In this document: in pieces, positions 1 to 10,514 of the stretch
Layout: each line of letters opens with the position of its first letter
Position numbering within the stretch: position 1 is the stretch's first letter
NCBI GenBank assembly: GCA_020310875.1
Contig: CM035430.1
Location: 104,528,431-104,592,430, forward strand
Length of the DNA stretch: 64,000 nucleotides
Direction: 5' to 3'
Source: Ceratopteris richardii
Taxonomy: Eukaryota > Streptophyta > Polypodiopsida > Polypodiales > Pteridaceae
Made by a program: the position numbers and the translations under genes
Notes under the pieces: model-generated
Told to the model about the DNA's origin: nothing
Seen by the model: only the letters and a program-made list of their open reading frames with translations
Database searches by the model: none

Positions 1-505
1 AGTTTCTGCAGATTCTTTCCACTTTGGCCAAGTCTTTCTCCTTCGGTCTCCAACACGAGATAAAGTATATAGTTGTAGAAAGCATAAATGTGTTAACAAC
101 CATAGCACGCCCTGCCAAGTTGACTTGCATACCTTTCCAATGATTTAGTTTGCTATCCAGCTTGGATAGCACCCAGTTCCATCGTTGGTCCATTGAGATG
201 TGGAATCCCATCGGAATGCCGAGAAGACGGAAGACTTGACCTCTAGGGATAACTTGACACCCTTGATCTAACAACAATTGGGGTGTAGGTCCGCTGATTG
301 CTCTAAAAGCAGTTTTAGCATGGTTGATTTTCGAACCTGATGCCACACAAAAGGTGTCGAGGCACCACCAAAACACCTCAAGGCTGTTCATATCGTTGTG
401 CACGAAGGCATTCATGTCATCGACAAAGAGTCTCACAATCATTTGGGTGTGATTTAAAGGTAGGGAAAGACACTTAAGATGTGAATGCATTTCTTTCTTT
501 CTTGC
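1..505 (-). mobile_element. LINE (non-LTR) reverse transcriptase, C-terminal half, partial
   Basis: Read on the minus strand, one frame stays open from about position 505 to the left window edge (about 160 codons). It carries the plant L1-type RT signature in order: FVDDMNAF (variant of the FADD catalytic box), SGSKINHAKT, FRLLGIPMG, then QRWNWVLSKL and LAGRAMVVN. This is the palm and thumb part of the LINE ORF2 protein, which copies the element's own RNA at a nicked target. The element runs off the window, so its 3' end cannot be judged. The N-terminal endonuclease is not on the right side, so the copy is truncated, as is usual for LINEs. No stop was seen in the visible frame, which suggests a fairly young copy. 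Confidence 0.8.
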
Positions 506-652
506 TCACTTGATAAACTTAATCAAACTTGATCGGTGTCTCTCGAGAGTCATTCCATAAAGCGGACTTTACAGATCCGTTAGTTTGGAGAAAGTCAAGT
601 AACATTTCCGATTTTCGTGCACGAGACAAAGCATTGCAAGTGAAACCCAAAT

Positions 653-760
653 ATTCTTATCCCTTGCCGCTACACTGCCTGTCTACAAGCTCCTATGGCT
701 ATGGCTATTCTTATCCCTTGCCGCTACACTGCCTGTCTACAAGCTCCTATGGCTATGGCT
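653..760. repeat. Tandem duplication, 54 bp x 2
   Basis: Two apparently identical 54-bp units lie head to tail (653-706 and 707-760). Identity suggests a recent slippage or short duplication. An open frame crosses both but has no recognisable protein content. Confidence 0.9.
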
Positions 761-1878
761 AGGTTGAGACTGTGTATTTTTTTTTTTTAAATGAAGGTTC
801 GGCTGAGGCCTACTCCTCCAAGCTTTAACTTTGAAATTGCAACTGTACAAGGAAGGGCTCGAGACTGTGTATTCTTAGACCGTATACAGAAGAATTTTAT
901 ATCGCTTGAAAACCCTCAGAGAACTCTTCTGAGTACTAGTCAGCGTTTTTCAATAGAACTCTTCTGCGAGTGAAGGTGAACGCCGCAAGTCTCCATATCC
1001 ACATCTTCACTTGACGGCAGTTTCTCTTGTCAAGGCCATTCTCCCTGTCGAAACAGGTTTCTGGCGATTTTCTCTGTCAAAACAGGCTTTCGTTTTGAGT
1101 TCTTGTCAAATGACAGGGATAACTATATGGATAATCTTCTTGCATAAGCATGCTTTTTATATGCATACTATATTATATACGTATGGAAGCTGGCAAACTG
1201 GACTTTTGCGCCTCAAGGATATTTTATTCTACCTGCCAAATTTAATCCCTCGGAAGCAGTTCTTCAAGGGCCATTGCTGAACGCGTTTCTCCAGTGCTGA
1301 ACCGTGTTTTCACGATATTTCGATGACCAATTGTTGCTTCACATGATCATGCACTTCTGCGCAGAAGCATTTTACGTTCTTCGAGCTTGAGCTGCAATGG
1401 ACTGGTCCAACTTCAGTGTAGGTAGGAGCTTATTGGGGATGCAAATTCTAATCTGCTCCGCCATTTAACAGCCTGAGCTATGTACATTACAGTCTACAAC
1501 AGCTAAAATTGTTATGTATCCAACCTAAAATCGAGGTATTGTCTGATTTGAAAAGGTCTTTCGAGCCTTTTGGCGCTGAATTCGCGTTTCTTGAGTTCTC
1601 ACTCCAGTGCCTGAGCTTGGGTGATGGACGAAATTTATGCATGTGGCTTGAAATCGCGGAGTCGCGGACTGTTTCGCTATTCAAGCCAGCTTATGAGGAA
1701 CCATGTGTCCTACGTTTTACTTCTCCAGGGAAGCAATGGCGCCTTAGCCATGAAACTGTTTCTTGGGCCATCGTTAAAGTTTCCTCCTCCGCTAAAACAG
1801 CAAATTACTAAAATATCCTCATATCCTTCTGCGTGCAAACGTATGGATCAAACGTCTACATGCATATAATACTACGAA
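761..1878. other. Gene-free stretch
   Basis: Only short, unconvincing open frames occur here on either strand. The base composition keeps CpG dinucleotides, unlike the retroelement-dense part of the window. I see no domain, tRNA or element end. Confidence 0.5.
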
Positions 1879-2328
1879 ATGGACAAAGTACTTGCCGCGT
1901 CGGGATCCTCGTCTAAAAAGTCCATGGAAAAAGGGGACAGCATCGATCTGGCACAATCGGCAACAGACATGATCTGCATACCTCCGCACAACGGCGACAA
2001 TCTACAGATGAAGTGAAACAAAATCCATGGGAAACAGGAATGCGGCATCTCCCTGACTAAATCGACAGGTTTGCTCTGGAACCTCCGTACAGCGACTATG
2101 CACGAAGTTTAACAGCTAGGCGTGTCCGAACCACTTAATTCCTCAATTGCCACGGAGGCGAACACGGCATTGGACATTAAACTAATCAAGTGCCATGAAA
2201 CAGGGAAGGTTGAGGATGATGATGGTATGGAAAACTTTCGTTCGCTCCAGCGTAAATAGTCTTACGGAAATGCGCTAAAAAAGGTCAAGTTTGATATGTC
2301 CTCTCTCTGCGTGCGGTATGTAAACTAG
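1879..2328 (+). pseudogene. Possible decayed reading frame, unidentified
   Basis: Starting at the ATG at 1879, a single + frame keeps a protein-like composition for 150 codons (rich in K, S, E, D and T; begins MDKVLAASGSSSKKSMEKGD). It has three in-frame stops before the final TAG at 2326-2328. No family was recognised. It could be a decayed gene or element ORF, or chance in a CpG-retaining region. No splice sites that would remove the stops were evident. Confidence 0.25.
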
Positions 2329-3325
2329 ATCATGGAAACTGATACAGCGTTCTGACTCAGAACTAGAGCTGATGATGTACTGTGGTTCGTGAGCAGAGAG
2401 AACATCAGGCTGTGCGGCGCAAAAAGGAGTACTAAGAGAGGGGGTTACGTAGCACGTGGTGGAGTTCTAAGATGTGGCCTGCTGGAGTGGGGGCTACCAG
2501 AAGCACACAAAGGAAGATCCTTTGTCGTGCGGTGACGTGCCTAGTTCACTGCAGCCAATTAGGGCCGCTCGCGGCGGTCGGTACTCCATGACCATAAACT
2601 TAAGGAATGAAGAAAAAAGCTCACCGAATAGATTCTCGTCATTTTGTGATAGTGGCAACGAAGCCCCTCTCCGCAGTCATGCTATATGGCATCAATCTAT
2701 TGACCTATGCGCCTCACCTGCTCACGTCCGCCCGTAGTCTGCACTAATCTATACATCAGCTTGAGGCATTCCCGCTTCTGTTCATGAAGCGGATAGATCG
2801 GCGATGACTTCGGTTTTATATCTCTGAATTAAGCGTTCTGACGCGGGAAGTAAACTCGGCGCCTGTTTTCTGGGCCGTCTGAATTCTGATGACATTGCAG
2901 CAAATTGCGTTATAACTTAATATGCGTTTGAGATTGCCTTTTCTGTACAGGCATTCTCAGGTCCTCCTTGTATTAACGAGATCATCAATGCTTCGTTATT
3001 GGTTACAAGTATTGACGCAGAACAATGGCTCATCAATGTAATAGTTATAGACGACCGTCGAAGGTCATCTTTTCTGCGTAAACGACTTGGCGTGCCGCTG
3101 CCTCTAGTTCATGAGTGTTAGTATGCTACATTTGCAGTCCATAAGACTTGGGGGTTGAAACTTCAAAAAAGTTATCGATATGACCATTCTGCAACTTCTT
3201 CTCCTTCAAAAGTATATCTGTGTGTATTTTACCTGAGCAAGCAGTAATAACCTCAGGCCGGCGGAGTTCTTACCGGTCTCGGCACTCTCACTGTCTGATT
3301 GCAGGAAATTTGCAAGAAAGAAGAC
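2329..3325. other. Upstream region of the DUF547 gene
   Basis: No gene was recognised. This stretch presumably holds the promoter and 5' untranslated part of the gene that starts near 3326. A candidate acceptor-like site ends at about 3303, so a 5' UTR intron is possible. No clear TATA box could be assigned. Confidence 0.35.
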
Positions 3326-5808
3326 ATGAATCCCAGGTAAAAGCGTTCTCTCACCGCATCAGCATTCCATGCGCAACATCTTAGAGTCCCATGCAGATTC
3401 TTCTAGAAGAGCAGAGGGCGGAATTCTTATCACAATGTCGATCATAGTGAAGCATCAGCGCTCAAACAGGTACGTTCGTTCTGGTTGATCCTTCGAAGAG
3501 GGCTTCTGCGTTGAAGTTATGGACAAGGTTTGAAGAGTCTTCACTGATTCTTTCGATCGTGTGCATGGTATGCCCGCTGCTGGTTTTCCAGTGCGCCTGA
3601 CGGAAAATCTTCTACTTCCGCGAATTGGGACCGTGCAGTAGATTTCGTTAACAAGGTAGAACATCGAATTCAATCGTTAATATTCGAAATTGCGAAAATT
3701 TTTCCTGAAAAACAATTTTGCCCTCCTTCTTCAGGACTTGCTAAGTGTCTGTAATCAGACGGGTGGAAGCGAAACATTACTGCATAAAACGAAGCGTATC
3801 AGAAACGATAAGCTCGATTCCCTGAAGCAGGATGTTAGTTCTTCAATCCTCATTCGGACACTCGTCTTTTTGAACAACATTTTTTTTTCTATGCCTATTA
3901 TAGTCAAGTTCTTCTGTGCTGATGATCCTTACAATATGAGCAGGTCGAGCGTCTACAAATGATGCTAAAACGCCAGCGCGCGACGAAAGGCGTCATGGAG
4001 GAAGCATTGGCGCGGCCTTCATCTTTGTTCATTGCAGAAGATTCAACGGATCCTTCAGAGTCTCAGGTTCCAATTGCCCCATGAATATTGTCGGACAGGG
4101 TAACTCGTTCGATGTTGTGGAATATAAACGTTAACTATTCGTTTTGATTCATATTATTATGTATGCAGAATTTGATCAAGGATATTACGCTTCTGGAGCT
4201 GGAGGTGATGCAATTGGAGCAGCTTCTGTTGTCGATGTATCGCGATGCCTTCGAGATGAGAACGAGGGAGCAAACCTTGGTTTCCGGAGTTCTCAACAGA
4301 GAGGACAGCAATGCGGAACGTCAGATGGCCCTATCACATCAATTGGCAACGCCACCGAAAACCATCAAGGGAAATTCACCGAATGCGCGAGCCAAAAGTG
4401 GTTCTCTTGTCTCCAGGATATTGAATTTCTCTCCTGGTAGCCGTTCCTTCAATGATACCAAGTACGGGGAAAAGGGATCACGGAAAGCAAAGTCTCCTAT
4501 ATCGTTTTCACAGCCTATCTCTTTCCCGAGGAAGGTAAGCCCAGGGACTCCCGTCTAAAGCACAACCAGAACTTGCTTGAAAACATCAAGTAACGCTTCT
4601 GTCTCTTTCTTCTTGTTTCTAGAAGGAAAATAAGGGTTTCCCTTCTCCTGCGACATGCGAGTTGTGGCGTGAGGTCATGTCAGCGGAAGTAGTGAGTATG
4701 CAACAAATATTCGAAATTCTTTCACAATTGTAGGATTGTATCAGGGATCGTAGGTCTATGTTAAGTCCTCACGGTAGACTTGATTGTGTCGTCCATCTTG
4801 CTATTCGAATGCAGAATGCAACTTCTTCAACCGTGCACGACAGCAATAATAGTTCGAACAGATTGTCTGAGGAACTTGTCCGATGCATGTCAGCAATATA
4901 TTGCAAGCTTGCTGATCCTCCGATATCTACTCTCGGTTCTGCGATCTCCCCGTCACCGTCATGTTCTTCTGGCAGTACTTTCTCTTCGAGAGATCTCTCT
5001 ATCAATGATGGATGGAGTCCTCACAAATCGGATTCTTTTGACTCCATGACCACATCGTCAACCTTTCAAGGAGAAACGCTCGGTGAAATTTCTACTCCTT
5101 ACGCATCAATGGTAGCCGTGCAGTGGATTCATACAGGGGTTGAGCGACTCCAATGCGCAGAAAAGATGCTACACAACTTCAGGTAAAATTGAATAATAAT
5201 TTCGTGACGTTGTGTATGTTGACTACCTCACTTTCCTGTCACCTTACTAGGTCCCTCGTTCAACAGCTGGAGGCCATTAATCCTGGAGATTTTAGGCATG
5301 AAGAGAAACTGGCTTTTTGGCTCAATATCTATAATGCTCTCATGATGCATGTAAGCGCACCTGCGTTTTTCATGAAACAGAAGGGATTCCCGTTTCTAAT
5401 TCAGCTTATTTGTTTCACATTTTGAGAATGCCAGGCATATCTGGCGTATGGAATCCCGAGGAGCCATACGAAGCGCATTTCCTTACTGCAAAAGGTATGC
5501 GCTGTTTCAGTTGGATTCGCGTAGAGTCTTCTTGACTCTCTGGAACGATAATAAATCTGGCTGTTCTTGGCATGTCAGGCTTCTTATAAGATTGGACTGC
5601 ACTCAGTGAACGCTCACACCATTGAATCGACGATTCTTGGCTGCAAAACGCATCGTCCATCACAGGTAGATACTAAGGATGGAAGATGATTATACTATAT
5701 TAGTCCTGTCAACAAACACAAACATCAATCTCGCAAGGAATGCGTTGTTCAAAAAAGAAAATGTACCATAGCCTGCGTCAGTAGCGTTATCTATGCATAT
5801 ACCGCGTT

Positions 5809-5887
<79 letters not shown>

Positions 5888-6505
5888 CCTCGGCATTGTA
5901 CTTTGTTCCCTTTTCATCTGTCCTCTTCAATTTCCTAAAAGAAATTCTGCAGTGGATCCAAGCACTCCTGTCGCCGGTATCGAAGTTCAGGACGCTGCAT
6001 AAGCATGCGTATGCCTTGGATAGACCAGAGCCGCTCGCTTGCTTTGCACTTTGCTCGGGATGGCATTCAGACCCACCGGTATGGCATTCATTTTTTTTCC
6101 GCCATTGCACTCTTTCATTGCTATGACGTGCAAGCTAGCGTGATGCAATGAAAATAGTTTTCTCTGCGCATGCAGCTTCGTGTCTATACGGCTAAAGGGG
6201 TATACCAGGAGCTCGAGGTCGCGAAGAAAGAGTTTCTTCGAGCTAATATCACTCTGCACAGGGAGTACTGCAAGGTTGTCCTTCCCAGACTGCTGGAATC
6301 CTTCTCTAAGGAAACTTCCATGGGCTCCTTGAACCTGCTCGACTGGGTATGCGAGAGTTTACCAGAGAAGCAGAGAAAGGAGGTGAGAGCTTGCGTGGCT
6401 GTGCGGCCGAACAACCGCTGCGTAGAATGGGCTCCCCACAACATCAGCTTCAGATACCTATTCGTCAGGGATCTCGCCAGATGGTTCCCTGCAAATCATT
6501 CTTAG
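3326..6505 (+). CDS. MIP1-type leucine-zipper / DUF547 domain protein, 12 exons
   Basis: My exon model is 3326-3336, 3407-3469, 3746-3833, 3944-4066, 4169-4534, 4623-4691, 4815-5182, 5251-5350, 5435-5494, 5579-5665, 5953-6078 and 6176-6505. All introns are GT-AG with matching phases. The coding length is 1791 bp (596 residues plus stop), the usual size for this plant family. Residues about 50-130 form the MIP1 leucine zipper (VERLQMMLKRQ, then LLELEVMQLEQLLLSMYRDA). A Ser-rich linker and LSEELVRCMSAIYCKLADPP follow. DUF547 spans about 363-515, with EEKLAFWLNIYNALMMH, HTIESTILG and PEPLACFALCSGWHSDPP. The C-terminal tail is conserved (FRYLFVRDLARWF). Family members are plant-specific, bind partners through the zipper, and have unclear biochemistry. 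The start is uncertain: ATG 3326 and ATG 3435 are both in frame, and the third exon's acceptor at 3746 is the weakest junction. It is the only host gene here that looks intact. Confidence 0.85.
5813..5884. repeat. (GA)36 microsatellite in an intron
   Basis: About 72 bp of uninterrupted GA dinucleotides lie in the intron between exons 10 and 11 of the DUF547 gene, roughly 70 bp before the acceptor at 5952. The long pure run suggests active length variation. Confidence 0.95.
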
Positions 6506-7032
6506 CTCAAAACATGTAACATCTATTCTTTGAGTTCCTCAGATTATTGGGCATTTGCCGTTTTGTACAGAGTTCTAGGAAACACTCGTTTATCCAGTGA
6601 GAGCTCTACACCAGGCCTCTCAGATGAACATAGCTGCTTGTAATGATCAAGTGCAGAATGCCCTCTCCCCTGACAAGTAAATATTAAGAAGCAGGAGTTA
6701 TATGAAGGAAGAAGCTGTAGTTATACGAAGTGAGAAATTAAGCAGATATACATGAGAGCTTACCATGCTTTCATTATCGAACCTCATTGCCTTGATCATA
6801 CTCCTCTAGGACACTAATTTTGCACTAACAAGCTTGATTACATAAACATGCTTGATTATATATCTACTCTTTTTATTCTGTGTATATGTGCAAGCCTCAC
6901 AAATGTGCCGTGTCCTTCTCTAATTCAAACAATATAAGGACCTTACATGTGCTCATTTTTTTTTCTGCTCCATAACATTTAAGTTCCTTTTTTTGGTTTC
7001 CTCGAAATTGACGCCCTATCTCTTACTTATAT
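6506..7032. other. 3' flank of the DUF547 gene
   Basis: AT-rich DNA after the stop codon, presumably containing the 3' UTR. No unambiguous polyadenylation signal or gene could be assigned. Confidence 0.4.
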
Positions 7033-7206
7033 CTGCTGATGATCGTCAAAAAAATCCATTTCCTTTTTGTGGAAGGAATAAGCTATAACTCCGTGTTTCC
7101 CTGCATGCGGTTCTTACGTCTGCTGATGATGGTCAAGAAATCCATTTCCTTTGTGTCGAAGGAATAAGCTAAGCCTCCTGCGTGTTTCCTTTGCATGCGG
7201 TTCTTA
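7033..7206. repeat. Tandem duplication, 87 bp x 2, diverged
   Basis: Units 7033-7119 and 7120-7206 align along their whole length with several substitutions. Both start CTGCTGATGAT and end in GCATGCGGTTCTTA. The function is unknown. Confidence 0.85.
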
Positions 7207-7387
7207 GGGCAACTAGTATCTCCTTGGCATTTTCTTTTGTACGGTGAATACTTGATATCAGGCACAGAGGTAGCAATATCAGAAAATGGGAAAAGTTGAT
7301 TTTAATAACAGCGATAGAACTATGAAAGCATGGAGAGAATTGATGAGTTTGTTATTTTTTCAACGCTGAATTAGACTAAGAGAATCC

Positions 7388-7475
7388 GGACGAGCCTAAT
7401 GGTTTGACGCCTTGAATCTCTGGGAGGAAGTTTTGAGTTCAAGTCGGCAAAACATATTTTGAATTTCTCAAGGAT
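7388..7475 (+). repeat. tRNA-derived SINE-like head
   Basis: An A-box-like stretch (GCCTAATGGTTTGACGCC, near 7394) is followed about 40 bp later by a B-box-like stretch (GAGTTCAAGTC, near 7435). This is the spacing of a tRNA-type Pol III promoter. No tRNA cloverleaf forms, so a SINE relic is more likely than a tRNA gene. Confidence 0.45.
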
Positions 7476-7552
7476 GGGTGCCTCTACGGTCTACCTTTAG
7501 AGGTCGGGTGTGTGTGTTTGCAATTCATTATACTCTCAATTCATTGTCCAAA

Positions 7553-7700
7553 TGGGTTTGGTGTAGCGGATAGCATCGAACGTCGTGGGGCTGATGGCCT
7601 GGTTCGATTGGTTCGATTCGTGCTCAGCTGGACATTTCAATTTCATTGTCATTTCAACTTTCCTTGTACCCATAAAAAAAAAAAAGAAAAAAACAAAAGA
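7553..7700 (+). mobile_element. tRNA-derived SINE with A-rich tail
   Basis: TGGTGTAGCGGATAGCATCG (A-box-like, about 7558) and GGTTCGATTCG (B-box-like, about 7611) are followed by a short tail region and an A-rich run at about 7672-7700. This is the order expected of a tRNA-derived SINE. It lies just downstream of the similar head at 7388. Confidence 0.55.
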
Positions 7701-7851
7701 GAATCCGGTTTCCAAAAGTGGACACTTAAAAAAAGATGGTGCAATTAAGAGCCGAAAGGGAGATGAGCGATGCAGCATGATGTTTGGGCGGAATTTCAGG
7801 ATGCTTATTTTAATTTTTATTTTGCTTGCATACGTAAACGCATGCAGGCAA

Positions 7852-7997
7852 GTGTACAAATCATAAATTGTCTCCATTGTTCCATTGTGCAAAGCGACTG
7901 TTTGAAAGGCATTTGGTAACGACAATCAGTGTACAAATCATAAATTGTCTCCATTGCGCAAAGCGACTGTTTGAAAGGCATTTGGTAATGACAATCA
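7852..7997. repeat. Tandem duplication, 77 and 69 bp
   Basis: Unit 7852-7928 is repeated at 7929-7997. The second unit lacks about 9 bp, which themselves look like a small internal duplication in the first. Otherwise the units are almost identical, so the event appears recent. Confidence 0.9.
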
Positions 7998-8597
7998 GTG
8001 TTGTATTTTGACAGTCTGCCATGCCCTTCAATTTCGAAGGTTATCTACACATAATAGTTGTATTTTAGATTTTTGGTGTAATTTTTGAAGGTCTAAAAAA
8101 ATTTGTGACTTTGTTTTCCAGTCCAAAATGGCCAAAACGGGCAATATGGCCGTCAAAAATCAACACTGATGACAATACAGGAATAGTATACTTTGACTAA
8201 TGCCTGCAAGTCTAGTTTGTTGTCAACAAAAGTGTATTTGTTGTCAACAAAAGTGTATATTAGAGTATTTTCAAGGACATTCAATCTTAATGCCAATCTT
8301 GGGCGTAAGTGAACTCTTTCAGGTGATATGAGGGTTTAAAGAGATGCACGTGATGTACTTAACCTCCATAGGAGCATCGCTTATAAGTCCACAGAAGTAC
8401 GCCATGAAGATAAGAGATTCCTTTGGATGTATGTATTTTTTACTGAATTTTGAGAAAAAAAAATCTTTATATTGTCATTGTTATTGTTATTATTGCTCTT
8501 TTTTTTTAAAGCTTGGTCATCGGCCAACTCTCTCAGTTATGCTGTTTGAGGGACCGAGTAACACACACACACACATGCACTTTTGGGCCACATTGAG
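7998..8597. other. Gene-free AT-rich stretch
   Basis: No coding frame or RNA gene was recognised. A 22-bp sequence is repeated in tandem around 8216-8258, and a short (CA)n run lies near 8562. Confidence 0.5.
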
Positions 8598-8868
8598 AGG
8601 CATTAGGTCCTGCTCCACTTTACGTTTGAACCCTAGACCTCACAATCTAAGTTCGAGTGGTTTTACCACCACCAATTGTTGTTATATTGTTTTTATTCTT
8701 GTTGTTATTATCGTCATCATTGTTATTATTACCTTCCACTTTAAAAGGCAATAGGTGCAACCGCACTTCACGTTTGAACCTTGGATGTCAGAATCTAAGG
8801 TCAAGCAATTTTACCACCACACTAATAGTTGTTATTGTTATTATTATTATTATTTTTATTATTTCATA
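8598..8868 (+). repeat. Two head-to-tail SINE-like units with TTA-rich tails
   Basis: Units 8598-8743 and 8744-8868 share the order GGCAxTAGGT, CGTTTGAACC (B-box-like, near 8622 and 8771), a TTTTACCACCAC stretch and a tail of TGTTATTATT-type repeats. The shared tail and the B-box-like core suggest two copies of one short interspersed family. No convincing A box was found. Confidence 0.45.
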
Positions 8869-9333
8869 AAAACATCATTGAAATCCCATACCATTTTTGA
8901 GATTCCCATGTCTTAGAAGTGGGAATTGAGCCCTATATTAGGTGTGAACGACTCTAGTGCAAAAATCCACAATTCTTTTGGTTCATGAGAAATACTTGAA
9001 TCAAACACATTGAATGTATTGGGTCTACATGATGATGAGAAGTCCAACCTTTTTTGCTCGCTCCTTGGTCCTTGAATAATAATGGAAGCATAAAATAGAT
9101 ATTTATTTCCTCCAATACTAAATATCTATGACTTTGCATCATCTGGTAAAGCAAAAGGAGGGAAAATCTCTACCATATCTAGATCTTTGATATGCTTGAG
9201 AGTTGTCTAACTGATATGGCCAAATTAAGATGCCATAACTTCATGTTCTCTGTAGGTGTAGTGGACCTAGAAATAGTAGCATGACTAATTTTGGACAATA
9301 CAAACATGTCACTTCTATTTTCACCTTGAAGTA
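8869..9333. other. Anonymous sequence
   Basis: Short minus-strand open frames occur (for example 9179-9379) but no domain is recognisable. It may be decayed retroelement DNA into which the Copia 5' end at 9334 inserted. Confidence 0.35.
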
Positions 9334-10514
9334 TGTTATCGTTAATGTCCATGTTAAAGGCCAAATGGCCGTCGGACACTTTTGTATATGTTCTTTAATG
9401 AAACATATAGTGGTCTGGTCAGCTATGAACAAGAGGTTCGATCACATTTGCATGACCTAAGCAATATGTGTTCTTCGTCTTTGTACTGTGTGTTTCCTAT
9501 GTATTCTACAGTCTCTATGCGGAGCATTGTGTGTGGTGTCTAGAACTCGGTTTTCTATTTCGAGGGTATCGTTTTGAAGCTCTTGAGAAAGAGAGTGCAC
9601 TATGGTGCATTGCCATTCAAATACTTCACTCATATTAGAGCATTCGGATGCAAAAGCTTTGTTCCTTTTGTGTGAGCGATGCGAGCACCCACCTGCCCAC
9701 CAATGGCATTCTCCAAGGCAGCGACCAAGTCTAGTGCCAGTGTTACCAAGAGGAGCTACAACTTGCAGGGCAAAGGCTGTTTTGTGATCCAAAAATTTGA
9801 TGGCACAAACTTTGCTCTATGGAAGAATCAGATTAAAGATGTGCTGATTCAAAGGAGGCAATGGAAGCCAGTAAATGGAATCTCAAAGAATCTTGTTGAC
9901 ATGGATGAAGATGATTGGGATGATTTGGATGAATTGGCTAGGTCTACCATTAAATTGCACCTAGAAGGTAATGTTTACTCAGTATTGGACTGTGAAAGTG
10001 CAGGGAAACTTTGGAAGAAGTTCTGCAACACATGAAAAAGAAATGGCATCAAATAAAGTGTATCTCATGAGAAAGTTATATGATCTTTGCAAGGACACAG
10101 ATAGTGTTGCTGCTCATCTAAATGATTTTGATGCTATATTCTCTCAATTATAGGCTCAGAAAATGGAGGTGGATAATGAAATGAAAGTAGACTTGTTGCT
10201 ATGCACCTTGCCATCAACATGGGATACGTTCTGCACAACTATTAGCAATAGTGCACGTGGTGGTAAACTGGTCTATGATGACATATGTGGAGCACTCTAG
10301 AGTGAGGAGATTTGTAGGAAATCTATGGTTGGCACTCAAAGTGGAGATGCATATAATGTTTGGAATCAGCAACATGGCAGGAGCAAGAATAAGGAAAAGA
10401 ATGGTCAATGGAATAAGAGTAGAAATAAATCAAGGAAGAGGGATATCAAATGCCATTATTGTCATAAGAAATGACACATGAAGAAAGACTGCTATGCATT
10501 AAAGAATGGGAACA
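9334..10514 (+). mobile_element. Copia retrotransposon, 5' end only (same family as 14616-20442)
   Basis: Fossil LTR element on the + strand. The LTR is 9334-9628 (TGTTATCG to ATACTTCA, about 295 bp) and resembles the reverse complement of the LTRs at 14616 and 20146. A primer-site-like stretch and a leader follow, then the gag region from about 9680, with the UBN2-type text seen in the other copy (KFDGTNFALWKNQIKDVL). It stops at about 10514 against a Gypsy fragment on the other strand, so pol and the second LTR are absent. It is broken in several places and older than the copy at 14616. Confidence 0.8.

Noticed and set aside
5787-6110. Minus-strand 107-codon frame across the GA repeat
   Set aside because: It is antisense to two exons of the DUF547 gene, and half of it is a Ser-Leu repeat from the microsatellite.
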